Shown here: piece after piece, positions 47,733 through 59,458 of the stretch
Numbering within the stretch: position 1 is the first letter of the stretch
How the letters are laid out: every line of letters begins with the position of its first letter
Source: Dietzia sp. NCCP-2495
GTDB lineage: Bacteria; Actinomycetota; Actinomycetes; Mycobacteriales; Mycobacteriaceae
Assembly (NCBI RefSeq): GCF_026011735.1
Contig: NZ_BRVN01000001.1
Coordinates: forward strand, 310,001-374,000
Length of the DNA stretch: 64,000 nt
Reading direction: 5' to 3'
The notes under the pieces: generated by a model
What the model saw: the letters and a program-made list of their open reading frames with translations, nothing else
Told to the model about the DNA's origin: nothing
Databases searched by the model: none
Position numbers and translations under genes: made by a program

Positions 47733-49231
47733 GCGCGGCCGGCCGGATACGCGCGGACGTCGCCGTGGTGGGCTCCGGCCCGAACGGTCTCGCCGCGGCG
47801 CTGCTGTGCGCGCGATCCGGTCGCCGGGTCGTCGTGCTGGAGGAGCAGGAGAGCCTCGGCGGCGGTTGTCGCACCATTCCTCTGCCCGACCTGCTCTCCG
47901 GCGCCGACAAGGAACGGGCGCTGTCGTCAGGTCACTGGGACGGGCTGGTCGTCGATCCGTGCTCGGCAGTCCATCCGATGGCCGGGGCCTCGCCGTTCTT
48001 CCTCGAGTTCGACCTCGCCGCCCACGGTGTCGACATGGTCACTCCCCCGGTGCAGCTGGCGCACGCGCTGCCCGGCCGGGATGCGATCGTCGTGCCGACC
48101 GACCCCGCTCCGGATACCCTCGCCGACGGGTTCGGCTCAGTGCAGGAAGCAGCCGCGTGGTGGTCTCTGATGGGCGCGCTCGCCCGTCGGCCCGTCGAGG
48201 TGGCCGCCGCAGCGCTGTCGGACCAGCGTTCCGTCCCGCCCCCGGCCGCCACCGCAGCCCTCGCCGGCGCCTTTGTCCGCGCACACCCCCGGGGCGCGCT
48301 GCCGGACTCACTGGGCATCGACGGGCGGACGCTGATGTCCGGGATCGCCGCCCACGCCATCACCCCGCTCGGCTCCCCGGCCGCCACGGCGGCCGGCCTC
48401 GTTCTCGGATCACTCCTCCACGCCCCCCTGGGCTGGGCCCTGCCGGCGGGTGGGAGCGGCGCGCTCACGGCCGCACTCGCCGACGCACTGTGCGCTGCCG
48501 GCGGGGAGATCCGGACAGGCGTCCGCATCGGCGGCCTGGCAGAACTCGACGCCCCGGACGTCGTGTTCACCACCTCGCCGCGCGGACTGGGGTCGATTCT
48601 GCTGGCGTCCTCGCCCTCGCCTGCCACGGCCCGACGCGCCCGCCGTCTCAACCGTGTCCCCATGGGTGGCGCGGCGGCCAAGGTGGATCTCGTTCTCTCC
48701 GGGCCGGTGCCGTGGCGAGATGCCCGGCTCCGCGAGGCGGGCACAATTCATCTCGGTGGCGATACCGACGCCATCCGGCTCGCCGAACGTGAGGTGTCGG
48801 CCGGCCGCCATGCCGACAAGCCAATGATCCTGATCTCCCAGCCCTGGGTCACGGACCCCGGCCGCATCGCCGACGACGGGCGCCGGCCGCTCTGGTCCTA
48901 CGCCCACGTCCCGGCGTTCTCGGAGCAGGATCAGACCGAGCAGGTGCTCGACGCGCTGGAGGCCGTCGCCCCGGGCGTGCGCGACGTGCTGGTGGCAACG
49001 CACTGCACTCCGGCCTCCCGGATGTCCGAGCACAATGCGAACCAGCTCGGCGGGGACATCGCCGGTGGTCGGGTGGACCTACGCGGGCTGATCGCCCGCC
49101 CCGTCCCCCGCGTGGATCCGTTCGCCACCGGGATCCCCGGCGTCTGGCACGCCTCCGGTTCGACCCCGCCCGGCCCCGGCGTCCACGGGATGGCCGGTCA
49201 GCACGTGGCGCGGCGGATCCTCCGCGCCTGA
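47729..49231 (+). CDS. FAD-dependent oxidoreductase of the phytoene-desaturase type
   Basis: The 500-aa protein begins with a dinucleotide-binding motif DVAVVGSGPNGLAAALLCARSG and the following ESLGGGCRT. The C-terminal FAD motif is GIPGVWHASGSTPPGPGVHGMAGQHVARRIL. This pattern fits NAD(P)/FAD amine-oxidase or phytoene-dehydrogenase-like proteins. The homologue Rv2997 occupies the same position next to serA. The substrate is unknown. No carotenoid genes are nearby, so a carotenoid role is not supported. Confidence 0.8.
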   Translation: MSAAGRIRADVAVVGSGPNGLAAALLCARSGRRVVVLEEQESLGGGCRTIPLPDLLSGADKERALSSGHWDGLVVDPCSAVHPMAGASPFFLEFDLAAHGVDMVTPPVQLAHALPGRDAIVVPTDPAPDTLADGFGSVQEAAAWWSLMGALARRPVEVAAAALSDQRSVPPPAATAALAGAFVRAHPRGALPDSLGIDGRTLMSGIAAHAITPLGSPAATAAGLVLGSLLHAPLGWALPAGGSGALTAALADALCAAGGEIRTGVRIGGLAELDAPDVVFTTSPRGLGSILLASSPSPATARRARRLNRVPMGGAAAKVDLVLSGPVPWRDARLREAGTIHLGGDTDAIRLAEREVSAGRHADKPMILISQPWVTDPGRIADDGRRPLWSYAHVPAFSEQDQTEQVLDALEAVAPGVRDVLVATHCTPASRMSEHNANQLGGDIAGGRVDLRGLIARPVPRVDPFATGIPGVWHASGSTPPGPGVHGMAGQHVARRILRA

Positions 49232-49249
49232 CCCACCCGGCTCAGCCGG

Positions 49250-50881
49250 TCACTGGTAGGAGACGAACCACGGTCTGGGCTCGACAGCCATCGTCTGCTC
49301 CGGCGTGAAGGTGGGGGTGTCCTCGTCGTAGAAGTTCTTCCAGGCCAACCAGATGTCGGGCGACAGGCCTGAACGCAGGGCATCCCACGTCCCCAGTTTG
49401 AGGTCCGGGGTGCCGTGGCCGTCGGCGTGCAGCGCGATGGCCAGCTCGGGCCGCGAGGTGTCGATCTGTTCACGGTTCGAGATCATCGCCGTGCTGAACT
49501 GATGGAGGATCAGGAGCTTCTGGGGTCCGCCCGACTCCCTGGTCAGATCAGCCAGCCAGTCGACAACGCGATTGATCTCCTCGGCATCCACCGACCCGAT
49601 CTGGGCCCCGGGCTGCTGCCCCGGCTCCAGCTTCCACTCCGGATCCAGCGCGAGCCCCACGCCCGGCCGCTTCAGCAGGTCCTCGAAGATCCTGGCCTGG
49701 TCGACCATGTCGGCCATTCCGGGCTGCAGGTCGATCACCGCGTAGCCGCCGGCGTCCGTGATCGCGTCGACCAACGGTCCGAACTCTTCCGGGCCCCACT
49801 CATTGGTGAAGTTCCCGTCGTCACCCGGCGCGCCGGAAGCGACGGTGCCGATGATCTCGAAGGCGGGAACCACCTGCTCCGCTGAGTACGGCTGGTATTG
49901 CTCGACCAACCTCTGCACCCGGGCCACGCTCTCCTCCGGTCCCTGCTCACCGAGGATCCCGAGGGCCGGGGTGATCGGCGAACCGTATGCCGCGACGAAG
50001 CGCCGGCCCGGGAACACCAGCTGCCCACCGCCGGGGAGCTCGGGGACGGTCCGCGCCTTCTCGACCCGGTCCGCGACCTCGTCTTCACTCCCCCAGTCCG
50101 GCCCCAGCGCATAGACGATGTCCGCGTCCCGCACGGCCTCCACCGATCCCCCGTCGACCCGCGGGTCCGGCGCACGCAGATGCGACACGGCGCCACCGAT
50201 CGCCACCGCGGTGGCGATCGCGGCGACGGGGGTTCCGTCGTGCACGAGAACCGTCGGTGCCCGGTCGCCTTCCCAGGCCGGCGCGTCGGTCTCGAACGGT
50301 TCGGAATCAGCCGGCTCGGCCGCGCCCGCGCCCGTGTCCCGCGACGTGGGTCCGCCCGACGTCATCAGCGCCGGCGCACCGGGACTCAGATGGACGGTGG
50401 TGTCGTCTATCCGGGACGCGGGGACGTCCACCTCGGTCTCGAACGAGACCCCGGTCAGTTCCTCGAGCCCGGAGCGATCCTCGGGGGCGTCGACCACGTC
50501 GGCGTCGTCGGGGTCGAACGAGACCGCCCCGACCCTGAGAACCCGCTCTGCGCCGAGTCGTGTCACCTCCCCGGCCAGTTCCGCGTCCCCGCCCGGCACG
50601 GAGGTCAACATGGGCGCCCGTAGTCCCACCGCCACCGACGCGGCACGCGCCTGTGCGGCCGCGTCCGGGGCGGCCACGACGACCACGGGAGCGGTCTCCA
50701 ACAGGAGCGCGGAGGCCTCCACGCCCGAGCCGTCCGCGTCCACGGCCACGCGCGTGCCCCGGTCATCGGCCGCCCGGGCGCCTGACCCCTCACCTGACGG
50801 GCCGGAGGTGCAGGCAACCGTGGACGAGGCCAGGGAAATGGCGAGGACCGCCGCACCCACACCTCGTTTGATGTGACGCAC
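49250..50881 (-). CDS. Uncharacterised lipoprotein, two-domain
   Basis: The 543-aa protein has a signal peptide and lipobox STVAC (Cys24). The N-terminal half contains repeated Ala/Val-rich segments of the kind seen in cell-wall-binding repeats (RAASVAVGLRAPMLTSVPG, then LGAERVLRVG). The C-terminal half resembles a TIM-barrel glycosidase-like or esterase-like fold: FEIIGTVASGAPGDDGNFTNEWG, YAVIDLQPG, VGLALDPEW and LLILHQF. I cannot name a function. It lies 75 bases downstream of ilvC on the same strand and meets the FAD oxidoreductase gene tail to tail. Confidence 0.65.
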   Translation of the reverse strand: MRHIKRGVGAAVLAISLASSTVACTSGPSGEGSGARAADDRGTRVAVDADGSGVEASALLLETAPVVVVAAPDAAAQARAASVAVGLRAPMLTSVPGGDAELAGEVTRLGAERVLRVGAVSFDPDDADVVDAPEDRSGLEELTGVSFETEVDVPASRIDDTTVHLSPGAPALMTSGGPTSRDTGAGAAEPADSEPFETDAPAWEGDRAPTVLVHDGTPVAAIATAVAIGGAVSHLRAPDPRVDGGSVEAVRDADIVYALGPDWGSEDEVADRVEKARTVPELPGGGQLVFPGRRFVAAYGSPITPALGILGEQGPEESVARVQRLVEQYQPYSAEQVVPAFEIIGTVASGAPGDDGNFTNEWGPEEFGPLVDAITDAGGYAVIDLQPGMADMVDQARIFEDLLKRPGVGLALDPEWKLEPGQQPGAQIGSVDAEEINRVVDWLADLTRESGGPQKLLILHQFSTAMISNREQIDTSRPELAIALHADGHGTPDLKLGTWDALRSGLSPDIWLAWKNFYDEDTPTFTPEQTMAVEPRPWFVSYQ

Positions 50882-50956
50882 GACGGTCCTCCAAGCACTC
50901 GGGATCAGATCCCGGTGGACGCTACAGGCATCTCACCGTGATCGCCCCCGCAACAC

Positions 50957-54404
<3,448 letters not shown>

Positions 54405-54484
54405 TTCAACTATCCTTCATGCTGGTCGTGGAGCAATGGATTGTCGCCCTCCGCGGCCCGGTCGGCCCGCGGGTACCCGGCAAC

Positions 54485-54518
54485 AAAAAACCCCCGACGG
54501 CCACGGGGCCGGCGAGGG
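54485..54518 (-). terminator. ilvB attenuator (intrinsic terminator)
   Basis: On the minus strand CCTCGCCGGCC (from 54517) pairs with GGCCGTCGGGG across the loop CCGT. The stem is about 12 bases with one mismatch and is followed directly by TTTTTT (54490-54485). It lies between the leader peptide and ilvB. Its 5' arm (CGCCGGCC) is also perfectly complementary to GGCCGGCG inside the leader-peptide coding region (54568-54561), allowing an alternative structure. Confidence 0.88.
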
Positions 54519-54547
54519 TGCGCGTCGTCGAGAAGCCAGGTAACGGC

Positions 54548-54595
54548 TCAGGCGCCGACGCGCCGGCCGAGTACGAGACCGTTCCAAGAGTTCAT
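54548..54595 (-). CDS. ilvB leader peptide
   Basis: This 15-codon reading frame, MNSWNGLVLGRRVGA, lies 144 bases upstream of ilvB. It contains Leu-Val-Leu and a later Val, the amino acids whose synthesis it would sense. The LVLG(R/K)RVG core resembles the ilvB leader peptides known from other actinobacteria. The ATG is at the predicted transcription start, so it is translated leaderlessly. Ribosome stalling at the Leu/Val codons would change pairing downstream and prevent the terminator from forming. Confidence 0.82.
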   Translation of the reverse strand: MNSWNGLVLGRRVGA

Positions 54596-54602
54596 GCGGA
54601 CC

Positions 54603-54632
54603 AGACTATGTGGCGGCGGTCAGCAGCGTCAA
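54603..54632 (-). promoter_or_regulatory. ilvB promoter
   Basis: TTGACG (54632-54627) and TAGTCT (54608-54603) are 18 bases apart on the minus strand. Transcription would start near 54596, right at the leader-peptide ATG (54595). This is one of the closest matches to a sigma-70 consensus in the window. Confidence 0.75.
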
Positions 54633-54683
54633 TTCGCGGTGGAGCGATCCCACCATGTGGACCGTGCGAGACTCGTAGGCATC

Positions 54684-55118
54684 ATGAGCGCCCCATTTAA
54701 AGCCCCCGTGCCCGAGTCCACCCCTCGCGACCGTGCACTGTTCCGGGTCAATCCCATGTCGTACATCGTGATCGCGATCTTCCTCCTCGCGATCCTGTGG
54801 CCGGTCGCCGTCTATCCCGCGGCACTGGGCTGGCTCGTGCTCCTCCCTCTCGCCTTCGGCTGGTGGGTCGCCCGTACCTCGACCCGTCTGGACGACGACG
54901 GCGTGCACCTCAGCAGCTGGCGCAGGCGTCGCGTCGTCCCGTGGGACGAGGTGAAGGGCGTCATGTTTCCCAAGCGTGGCTTCGCCAAGCTCGTCACGAC
55001 CGGTGACGAGTCACTGGCGATGGGTGGCGTCTCCTTCCACGACCTCCCCCGGCTCTCGGCCGCCAGCCGGGGACGGATCCGCGACCCGTACAGCGCGCCC
55101 GCCCCCGGCGACAGCTGA
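54684..55118 (+). CDS. PH-domain membrane protein (Cfp6-like)
   Basis: The 144-aa protein has two adjacent membrane helices (YIVIAIFLLAILWPVAVYP and LGWLVLLPLAFGWWV), then a bacterial PH-like domain (TRLDDDGVHLSSWRRRRVVPWDEVKGVMFPKR). It matches the low-molecular-weight antigen 6 family (Rv3004), divergent from ilvB as in M. tuberculosis. The function is unknown. There is no ribosome site before the ATG, so translation may be leaderless. Its 3' end overlaps the convergent YhgE gene by 108 bases. Confidence 0.82.
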   Translation: MSAPFKAPVPESTPRDRALFRVNPMSYIVIAIFLLAILWPVAVYPAALGWLVLLPLAFGWWVARTSTRLDDDGVHLSSWRRRRVVPWDEVKGVMFPKRGFAKLVTTGDESLAMGGVSFHDLPRLSAASRGRIRDPYSAPAPGDS

Positions 55119-56555
55119 CCCCTCTTGACCCACGCCGCGGCCACTGTCCTCAACGGAGGCCTCGGCGGCGGTGCGCTCAACCGCACCTCGCCGCGGACCG
55201 CCGAGCGGCGCGAGAACCTGGCCGACCCCCGCGTTGGCGGGCACACGGTCAGCGACCATCTGTCGACGCAGACCCAACCGCTCGTACCAGTTGGTCACCA
55301 CGAGACCGAGGATGACACCGGCGACTCCCCATCCAACGAGCACCCAGACCGCGTGCCCCAGTCCACTAATCCAGTTCGAGTCGAAGAACATGATCGACCG
55401 CAGCCCAAGGTACGCCTGGTGCATCGGTTGCAGTGCGCCGATCTGGACGAAGACCGACGGCAGCATCTGCGTGGGAGTGGCACCCCCGGAGGTCGGGATG
55501 CCCAGCACGACGAACACGACCAGGTTGACGAGCAGCCCCGCGTTACCGATGGCCGCGATGATCGAGTGCGCACAGACCCCCACTGCGATGATCACCAGGC
55601 ACGAGAACCAGAACATGTCCCACGTGTCGTAGCCGGTGATTCCGACGATCCGGGCCACCAGCAGACTCAGACCCGACACCAACGGTGCGGTGATCGCGGT
55701 GATCGCCCACTTCCGCAGCAGGGTCTGGACGCGACCGAACGGGGCCACGTGGACGTGTAGAACGAGCGGTCCGATCTCCAGGGGCATGAACCCGAGCCGG
55801 GCGTCCAGCAGGTTCGAGATGATCATCGCCCCGGTGAATCCCGCGAGCACCATGATGAGGGAGTAGAACATCGGCAACGAGGCGTTGGACACGCCCTCCG
55901 GCAGGTCGTTCCACGTACTCAGGTCAACATGGACCGGGTACTCCAGTGCCAGTGCCGACCCGCCGCTGATCGTCCTCCCCTCCGCCTCCGCCAGTAGCGA
56001 GGCGTCCGAGAGCAGGGTCGAGCCCATCTTCTCGTGGAGGGACTCACCCAAACGGTCGGCGACGGTGCCCATCACCTGACTCGAGGTGATGGACACGCGG
56101 GGCGAGGACTGCAACTCGATCACCGCACGGTCCGGCGCCTCACCGCTCTCTCCCGCCTCCGTCGCGGTGGCCTCCACCAGGTCCACGACCCGCTGGCTCA
56201 GCTCCGGTGGCATCCGCACCGTGCCGAAGTACTCGCCCTCGCGCAGCCCGCGGTCCGCCTCCGCCATGTCGACGAACTGGAGATCGACCTTTCTCCAGTC
56301 ATTGTTCTGGAGCAGGCCGGCGCTCACCTGACCGCCGATGTCGAGGGTGCGCGGTCCGACGGGGGTCTGCAGAGTCGCCCCGTCGTCCTCGTTCACCACC
56401 GCCACGGGGATGGACCGCGCGTGCGACTGGGGATCGGCGGTACCACCGAGATACATGAACGACAGGAGGAAGAACAGCCCACAGACGAGTGCCACGGCCC
56501 CGGCTGAATGCGAGGCGAACTCGCGAAAACCCCCGCGGTGTCCCGAGTCGGTCAT
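55011..56555 (-). CDS. YhgE/Pip-type ABC-2-like membrane protein
   Basis: The 514-aa protein has one N-terminal membrane helix (about 22-42), a large extracytoplasmic domain with IPVAVVNEDDGATLQTPVGPR (the typical start of the YhgE/Pip outer region), and about five C-terminal helices (from about 225 to 425). Such proteins resemble ABC-2 permeases without an ATPase partner; some act in type VII secretion or phage infection. The last ~75 residues are Gly/Ala/Arg-rich and uncertain. The ATG at 56555 is chosen over one at 56567 because AAGGA would otherwise touch the start codon. Confidence 0.75.
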   Translation of the reverse strand: MTDSGHRGGFREFASHSAGAVALVCGLFFLLSFMYLGGTADPQSHARSIPVAVVNEDDGATLQTPVGPRTLDIGGQVSAGLLQNNDWRKVDLQFVDMAEADRGLREGEYFGTVRMPPELSQRVVDLVEATATEAGESGEAPDRAVIELQSSPRVSITSSQVMGTVADRLGESLHEKMGSTLLSDASLLAEAEGRTISGGSALALEYPVHVDLSTWNDLPEGVSNASLPMFYSLIMVLAGFTGAMIISNLLDARLGFMPLEIGPLVLHVHVAPFGRVQTLLRKWAITAITAPLVSGLSLLVARIVGITGYDTWDMFWFSCLVIIAVGVCAHSIIAAIGNAGLLVNLVVFVVLGIPTSGGATPTQMLPSVFVQIGALQPMHQAYLGLRSIMFFDSNWISGLGHAVWVLVGWGVAGVILGLVVTNWYERLGLRRQMVADRVPANAGVGQVLAPLGGPRRGAVERTAAEASVEDSGRGVGQEGSAVAGGGRAVRVADPSPAGGREPGEVVEGDATHRQ

Positions 56556-56593
56556 GTGGGCCCCCATTTCCTTCTTGTGTAGCGACAGCGACT

Positions 56594-56673
56594 GCCGACC
56601 GTGAGAAGGGTAGCTGCGCCACGGAGCGTATTGTGTGGGGGACGAGATGCGCGCGACCTATCTCACGGTCGGC
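56594..56673. promoter_or_regulatory. Long-range inverted repeat in the ilvD upstream region
   Basis: GCCGACCGTGAGA (56594-56606) and its exact complement TCTCACGGTCGGC (56661-56673) are separated by 54 bases. A -10-like TATTGT (about 56629-56634) lies between them, so one arm is upstream of the promoter and the other in the leader. They could be two operator sites or a large RNA stem. Confidence 0.55.
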
Positions 56674-56730
56674 GCCGCGTCTCTTTCCCCGTGCGCAGTT
56701 CCTGCATTCACCGAATCGGATCGAGGTCCC

Positions 56731-58569
56731 ATGCCGCCCTTGAGGTCACGAACCAGTACCGCCGGACGCAATGCCGCGGGGGCGAGAGCCCTCTGGCGTG
56801 CGACCGGCATGACGGACTCTGACTTCGGGAAGCCGATCATCGCGATCGCGAACTCCTACACCCAGTTCGTCCCCGGCCACGTGCACCTGAAGAACGTGGG
56901 CGAGATCGTCGCCGAGCAGATCGCCGCCGCCGGCGGAGTGGCACGCGAGTTTCACACCATCGCGGTCGACGACGGCATCGCGATGGGCCACGCCGGAATG
57001 CTGTACTCCCTGCCGAGCCGCGAGATCATCGCCGACTCCGTGGAATACATGGTCAACGCCCACACCGCCGACGCGCTGGTCTGCATCTCGAACTGCGACA
57101 AGATCACGCCGGGCATGCTCAACGCCGCGATGCGCCTGAACATCCCGACGGTCTTCGTCTCCGGAGGCCCGATGGAGTCCGGGTTCTCGGTGGTCGTGGA
57201 CGGTGTGGTCAAGGCCGGGTCGGACCTCATCACCGCGATCTCAGCGTCCGCCAACTCGGCGATCGGCGACAAGGATCTGGATCAGATCGAGCGCTCCGCC
57301 TGCCCCACGTGCGGATCCTGCTCTGGCATGTTCACCGCCAACTCGATGAACTGCCTCACCGAGGCGCTGGGTCTGTCGCTTCCGGGCAACGGCTCGACTC
57401 TGGCCACCCACAGTGCGCGCCGCGAACTCTTCGCCGAGGCCGGCCGGACGATCGTCGACCTGGCCACGCGCTACTACAAGGACGACGACGAGTCCGTCCT
57501 GCCGCGGTCGATCGCCACCAAGTCCGCGTTCACCAACGCCATGACCCTCGACGTGGCGATGGGCGGGTCCACCAACACGGTGCTGCACATCCTCGCCGCC
57601 GCCCAGGAGGGCGAGGTCGATTTCGATCTCCACGACATCGAGGAGATCTCCCGCCGCGTTCCGTGCCTGGCCAAGGTCGCGCCCAACTCGGACTACTACA
57701 TGGAGCACGTCCACCGCGCCGGCGGGATCCCGGCGATCCTGGGCGAGCTGTACCGCGGCGGTCTCTTGGAGTCCGACGTGCATTCGGTCCACTCACCCAG
57801 CCTCGAGCAGTACATCGCGGACTGGGACATCCGGAGCGGCACCGCCACGGAGACTGCAATCGAGCTCTTCCACGCGGCACCCGGTGGTGTCCGCACCACG
57901 GAGCCGTTCTCGACGGATAACCGCTGGGAGTCGCTCGACACCGACGCGGTCAACGGCTGCATCCATTCCGTCGAGCATCCCGCGACCGCCGAGGGCGGAC
58001 TGGCCGTCCTGCGCGGCAACATCGCCCCGAACGGCTCGGTGTTCAAGACCGCCGGTGTCTCCGAGGACAGCTTCCACTTCAGCGGCCCGGCCCGCGTGGT
58101 GGAGTCCCAGGAGGAGGCCGTGTCGGTGATCCTCGACAAGACGCTGCAGCCCGGTGAGGTCCTGGTGGTGCTCTACGAGGGCCCGGCGGGTGGTCCGGGC
58201 ATGCAGGAGATGCTGCACCCGACGGCGTTCATCAAGGGCGCCGGGCTGGGCAAGAAGTGCGCGCTCATCACCGATGGCCGCTTCTCCGGTGGTTCCTCGG
58301 GCCTGTCGATCGGCCACATCGCGCCGGAGGCCGCCTCAGGCGGCCCCATCGGCCTGATCCGGGACGGCGACGTGGTGACGATCGACGTGGCCACGCGGTC
58401 CATCTCGGTGGATGTCGACGACGACGAGCTGGCGCGCCGTCGCGAGGAGAAGGGCCCTCTCCCGTGGCGCCCCGAGAAGCGCGACCGGAAGGTCTCCGGA
58501 GCGCTCCGCGCCTACGCCTCGATGGCCTCGTCGGCCGACAAGGGCGCGGTCCGGATCCTGCCCGACTAG
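56731..58569 (+). CDS. ilvD: Dihydroxy-acid dehydratase
   Basis: IlvD dehydrates dihydroxy acids to the 2-oxo acid precursors of valine, isoleucine and, indirectly, leucine. The 612-aa protein has the iron-sulfur cysteines in [13 protein letters not shown] and [20 protein letters not shown], and the catalytic region [22 protein letters not shown]. The ATG at 56731 ([17 protein letters not shown]) fits homologues and has GGATCGAGG just upstream; the 32-codon upstream extension is rejected. It is a single gene diverging from the YhgE gene. Confidence 0.96.
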   Translation: MPPLRSRTSTAGRNAAGARALWRATGMTDSDFGKPIIAIANSYTQFVPGHVHLKNVGEIVAEQIAAAGGVAREFHTIAVDDGIAMGHAGMLYSLPSREIIADSVEYMVNAHTADALVCISNCDKITPGMLNAAMRLNIPTVFVSGGPMESGFSVVVDGVVKAGSDLITAISASANSAIGDKDLDQIERSACPTCGSCSGMFTANSMNCLTEALGLSLPGNGSTLATHSARRELFAEAGRTIVDLATRYYKDDDESVLPRSIATKSAFTNAMTLDVAMGGSTNTVLHILAAAQEGEVDFDLHDIEEISRRVPCLAKVAPNSDYYMEHVHRAGGIPAILGELYRGGLLESDVHSVHSPSLEQYIADWDIRSGTATETAIELFHAAPGGVRTTEPFSTDNRWESLDTDAVNGCIHSVEHPATAEGGLAVLRGNIAPNGSVFKTAGVSEDSFHFSGPARVVESQEEAVSVILDKTLQPGEVLVVLYEGPAGGPGMQEMLHPTAFIKGAGLGKKCALITDGRFSGGSSGLSIGHIAPEAASGGPIGLIRDGDVVTIDVATRSISVDVDDDELARRREEKGPLPWRPEKRDRKVSGALRAYASMASSADKGAVRILPD

Positions 58570-58595
58570 ACGTCCCGCGTCCGACCGCGGGCCGA

Positions 58596-59393
58596 TCAGC
58601 CCGCGGTCACCGGGGCACTGTCGCCGGTACCCATCAGCGGATTGGTGCCGTTGAGGAAGTACCAGACGGCTCCCGCCACCACGGCGGCGATCACGAGCCA
58701 CACGATGCCGCTGAAACGGGGACGGTGCGACCAGCCCCACTTGCGATCGACGGACCAGCGACCGGGTCCGGTGAACAGGAGCGAGAACAAGGCGGCCGCG
58801 TAGAGGACGGACGGCTCCAGTCCGCGGGTCTCCTCCCCCAACAGCGGCACTGTCGAGTCGCCGGTCAGCGTGATGGCGATGTTCAGTCCGACCAAGCCGA
58901 GGAGTGCGGACACCGCGATCGGCGTCGCGAGGCCGATGATGAGCATCACCCCGGTCACGAGCTCGATCGCTCCGCCGGCCACGGCGAGGACCCGGGCCTG
59001 GTCGAAGCCGGCCTCCGTGAGCAGCTGCGTCGTCCCGTCGATTCCGGGACCGTTGAACAGCCCGAACAGCTTCTGTAGTCCACGCAGCGTCAGGAGGACG
59101 CCCACGGTGACGCGGAGGAGGAACAGCCCGAAATCCGTGGTTCCACGAGGCCCGACGGTCTGTCGCGACTCGGGTTCGATGGTGGTGGGCTGGTCGCCGA
59201 ACGGGAGCGGCGCCGACATGTCGTAGCCTCCGGCTTCGGAGAACTGCGAATAGTCGGTGGATCCGGCAGGCGGGAACGCGGTGGTGGCCGTGTCACCACT
59301 GTTCGTCCCGGATGCGGCGGGGACGTCCAACGGGTAGTCGACGTCGTGGATGATCTCGGTACGGGCGTCGTCTCCGGGCTTTGAGGAAGTCAC
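58596..59393 (-). CDS. DoxX-family membrane protein
   Basis: The 265-aa protein has a hydrophilic N-terminal ~85 residues, then the four-helix DoxX domain (FGLFLLRVTVGVLLTLRGLQ, GAIELVTGVMLIIGLATPIA) and an extra C-terminal helix. DoxX proteins are small quinone- or redox-related membrane proteins; in M. tuberculosis a DoxX partners with superoxide dismutase and a thiosulfurtransferase. Rv3005c is the positional homologue. The stop is 27 bases from the ilvD stop, tail to tail. Confidence 0.85.
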   Translation of the reverse strand: MTSSKPGDDARTEIIHDVDYPLDVPAASGTNSGDTATTAFPPAGSTDYSQFSEAGGYDMSAPLPFGDQPTTIEPESRQTVGPRGTTDFGLFLLRVTVGVLLTLRGLQKLFGLFNGPGIDGTTQLLTEAGFDQARVLAVAGGAIELVTGVMLIIGLATPIAVSALLGLVGLNIAITLTGDSTVPLLGEETRGLEPSVLYAAALFSLLFTGPGRWSVDRKWGWSHRPRFSGIVWLVIAAVVAGAVWYFLNGTNPLMGTGDSAPVTAG

Positions 59394-59458
59394 TCATCGA
59401 CTGTAAGCCGCCGCCGCCCGGCGCGCCCGGGGACACGGCGGGCCGTACGCTAGTCGTC

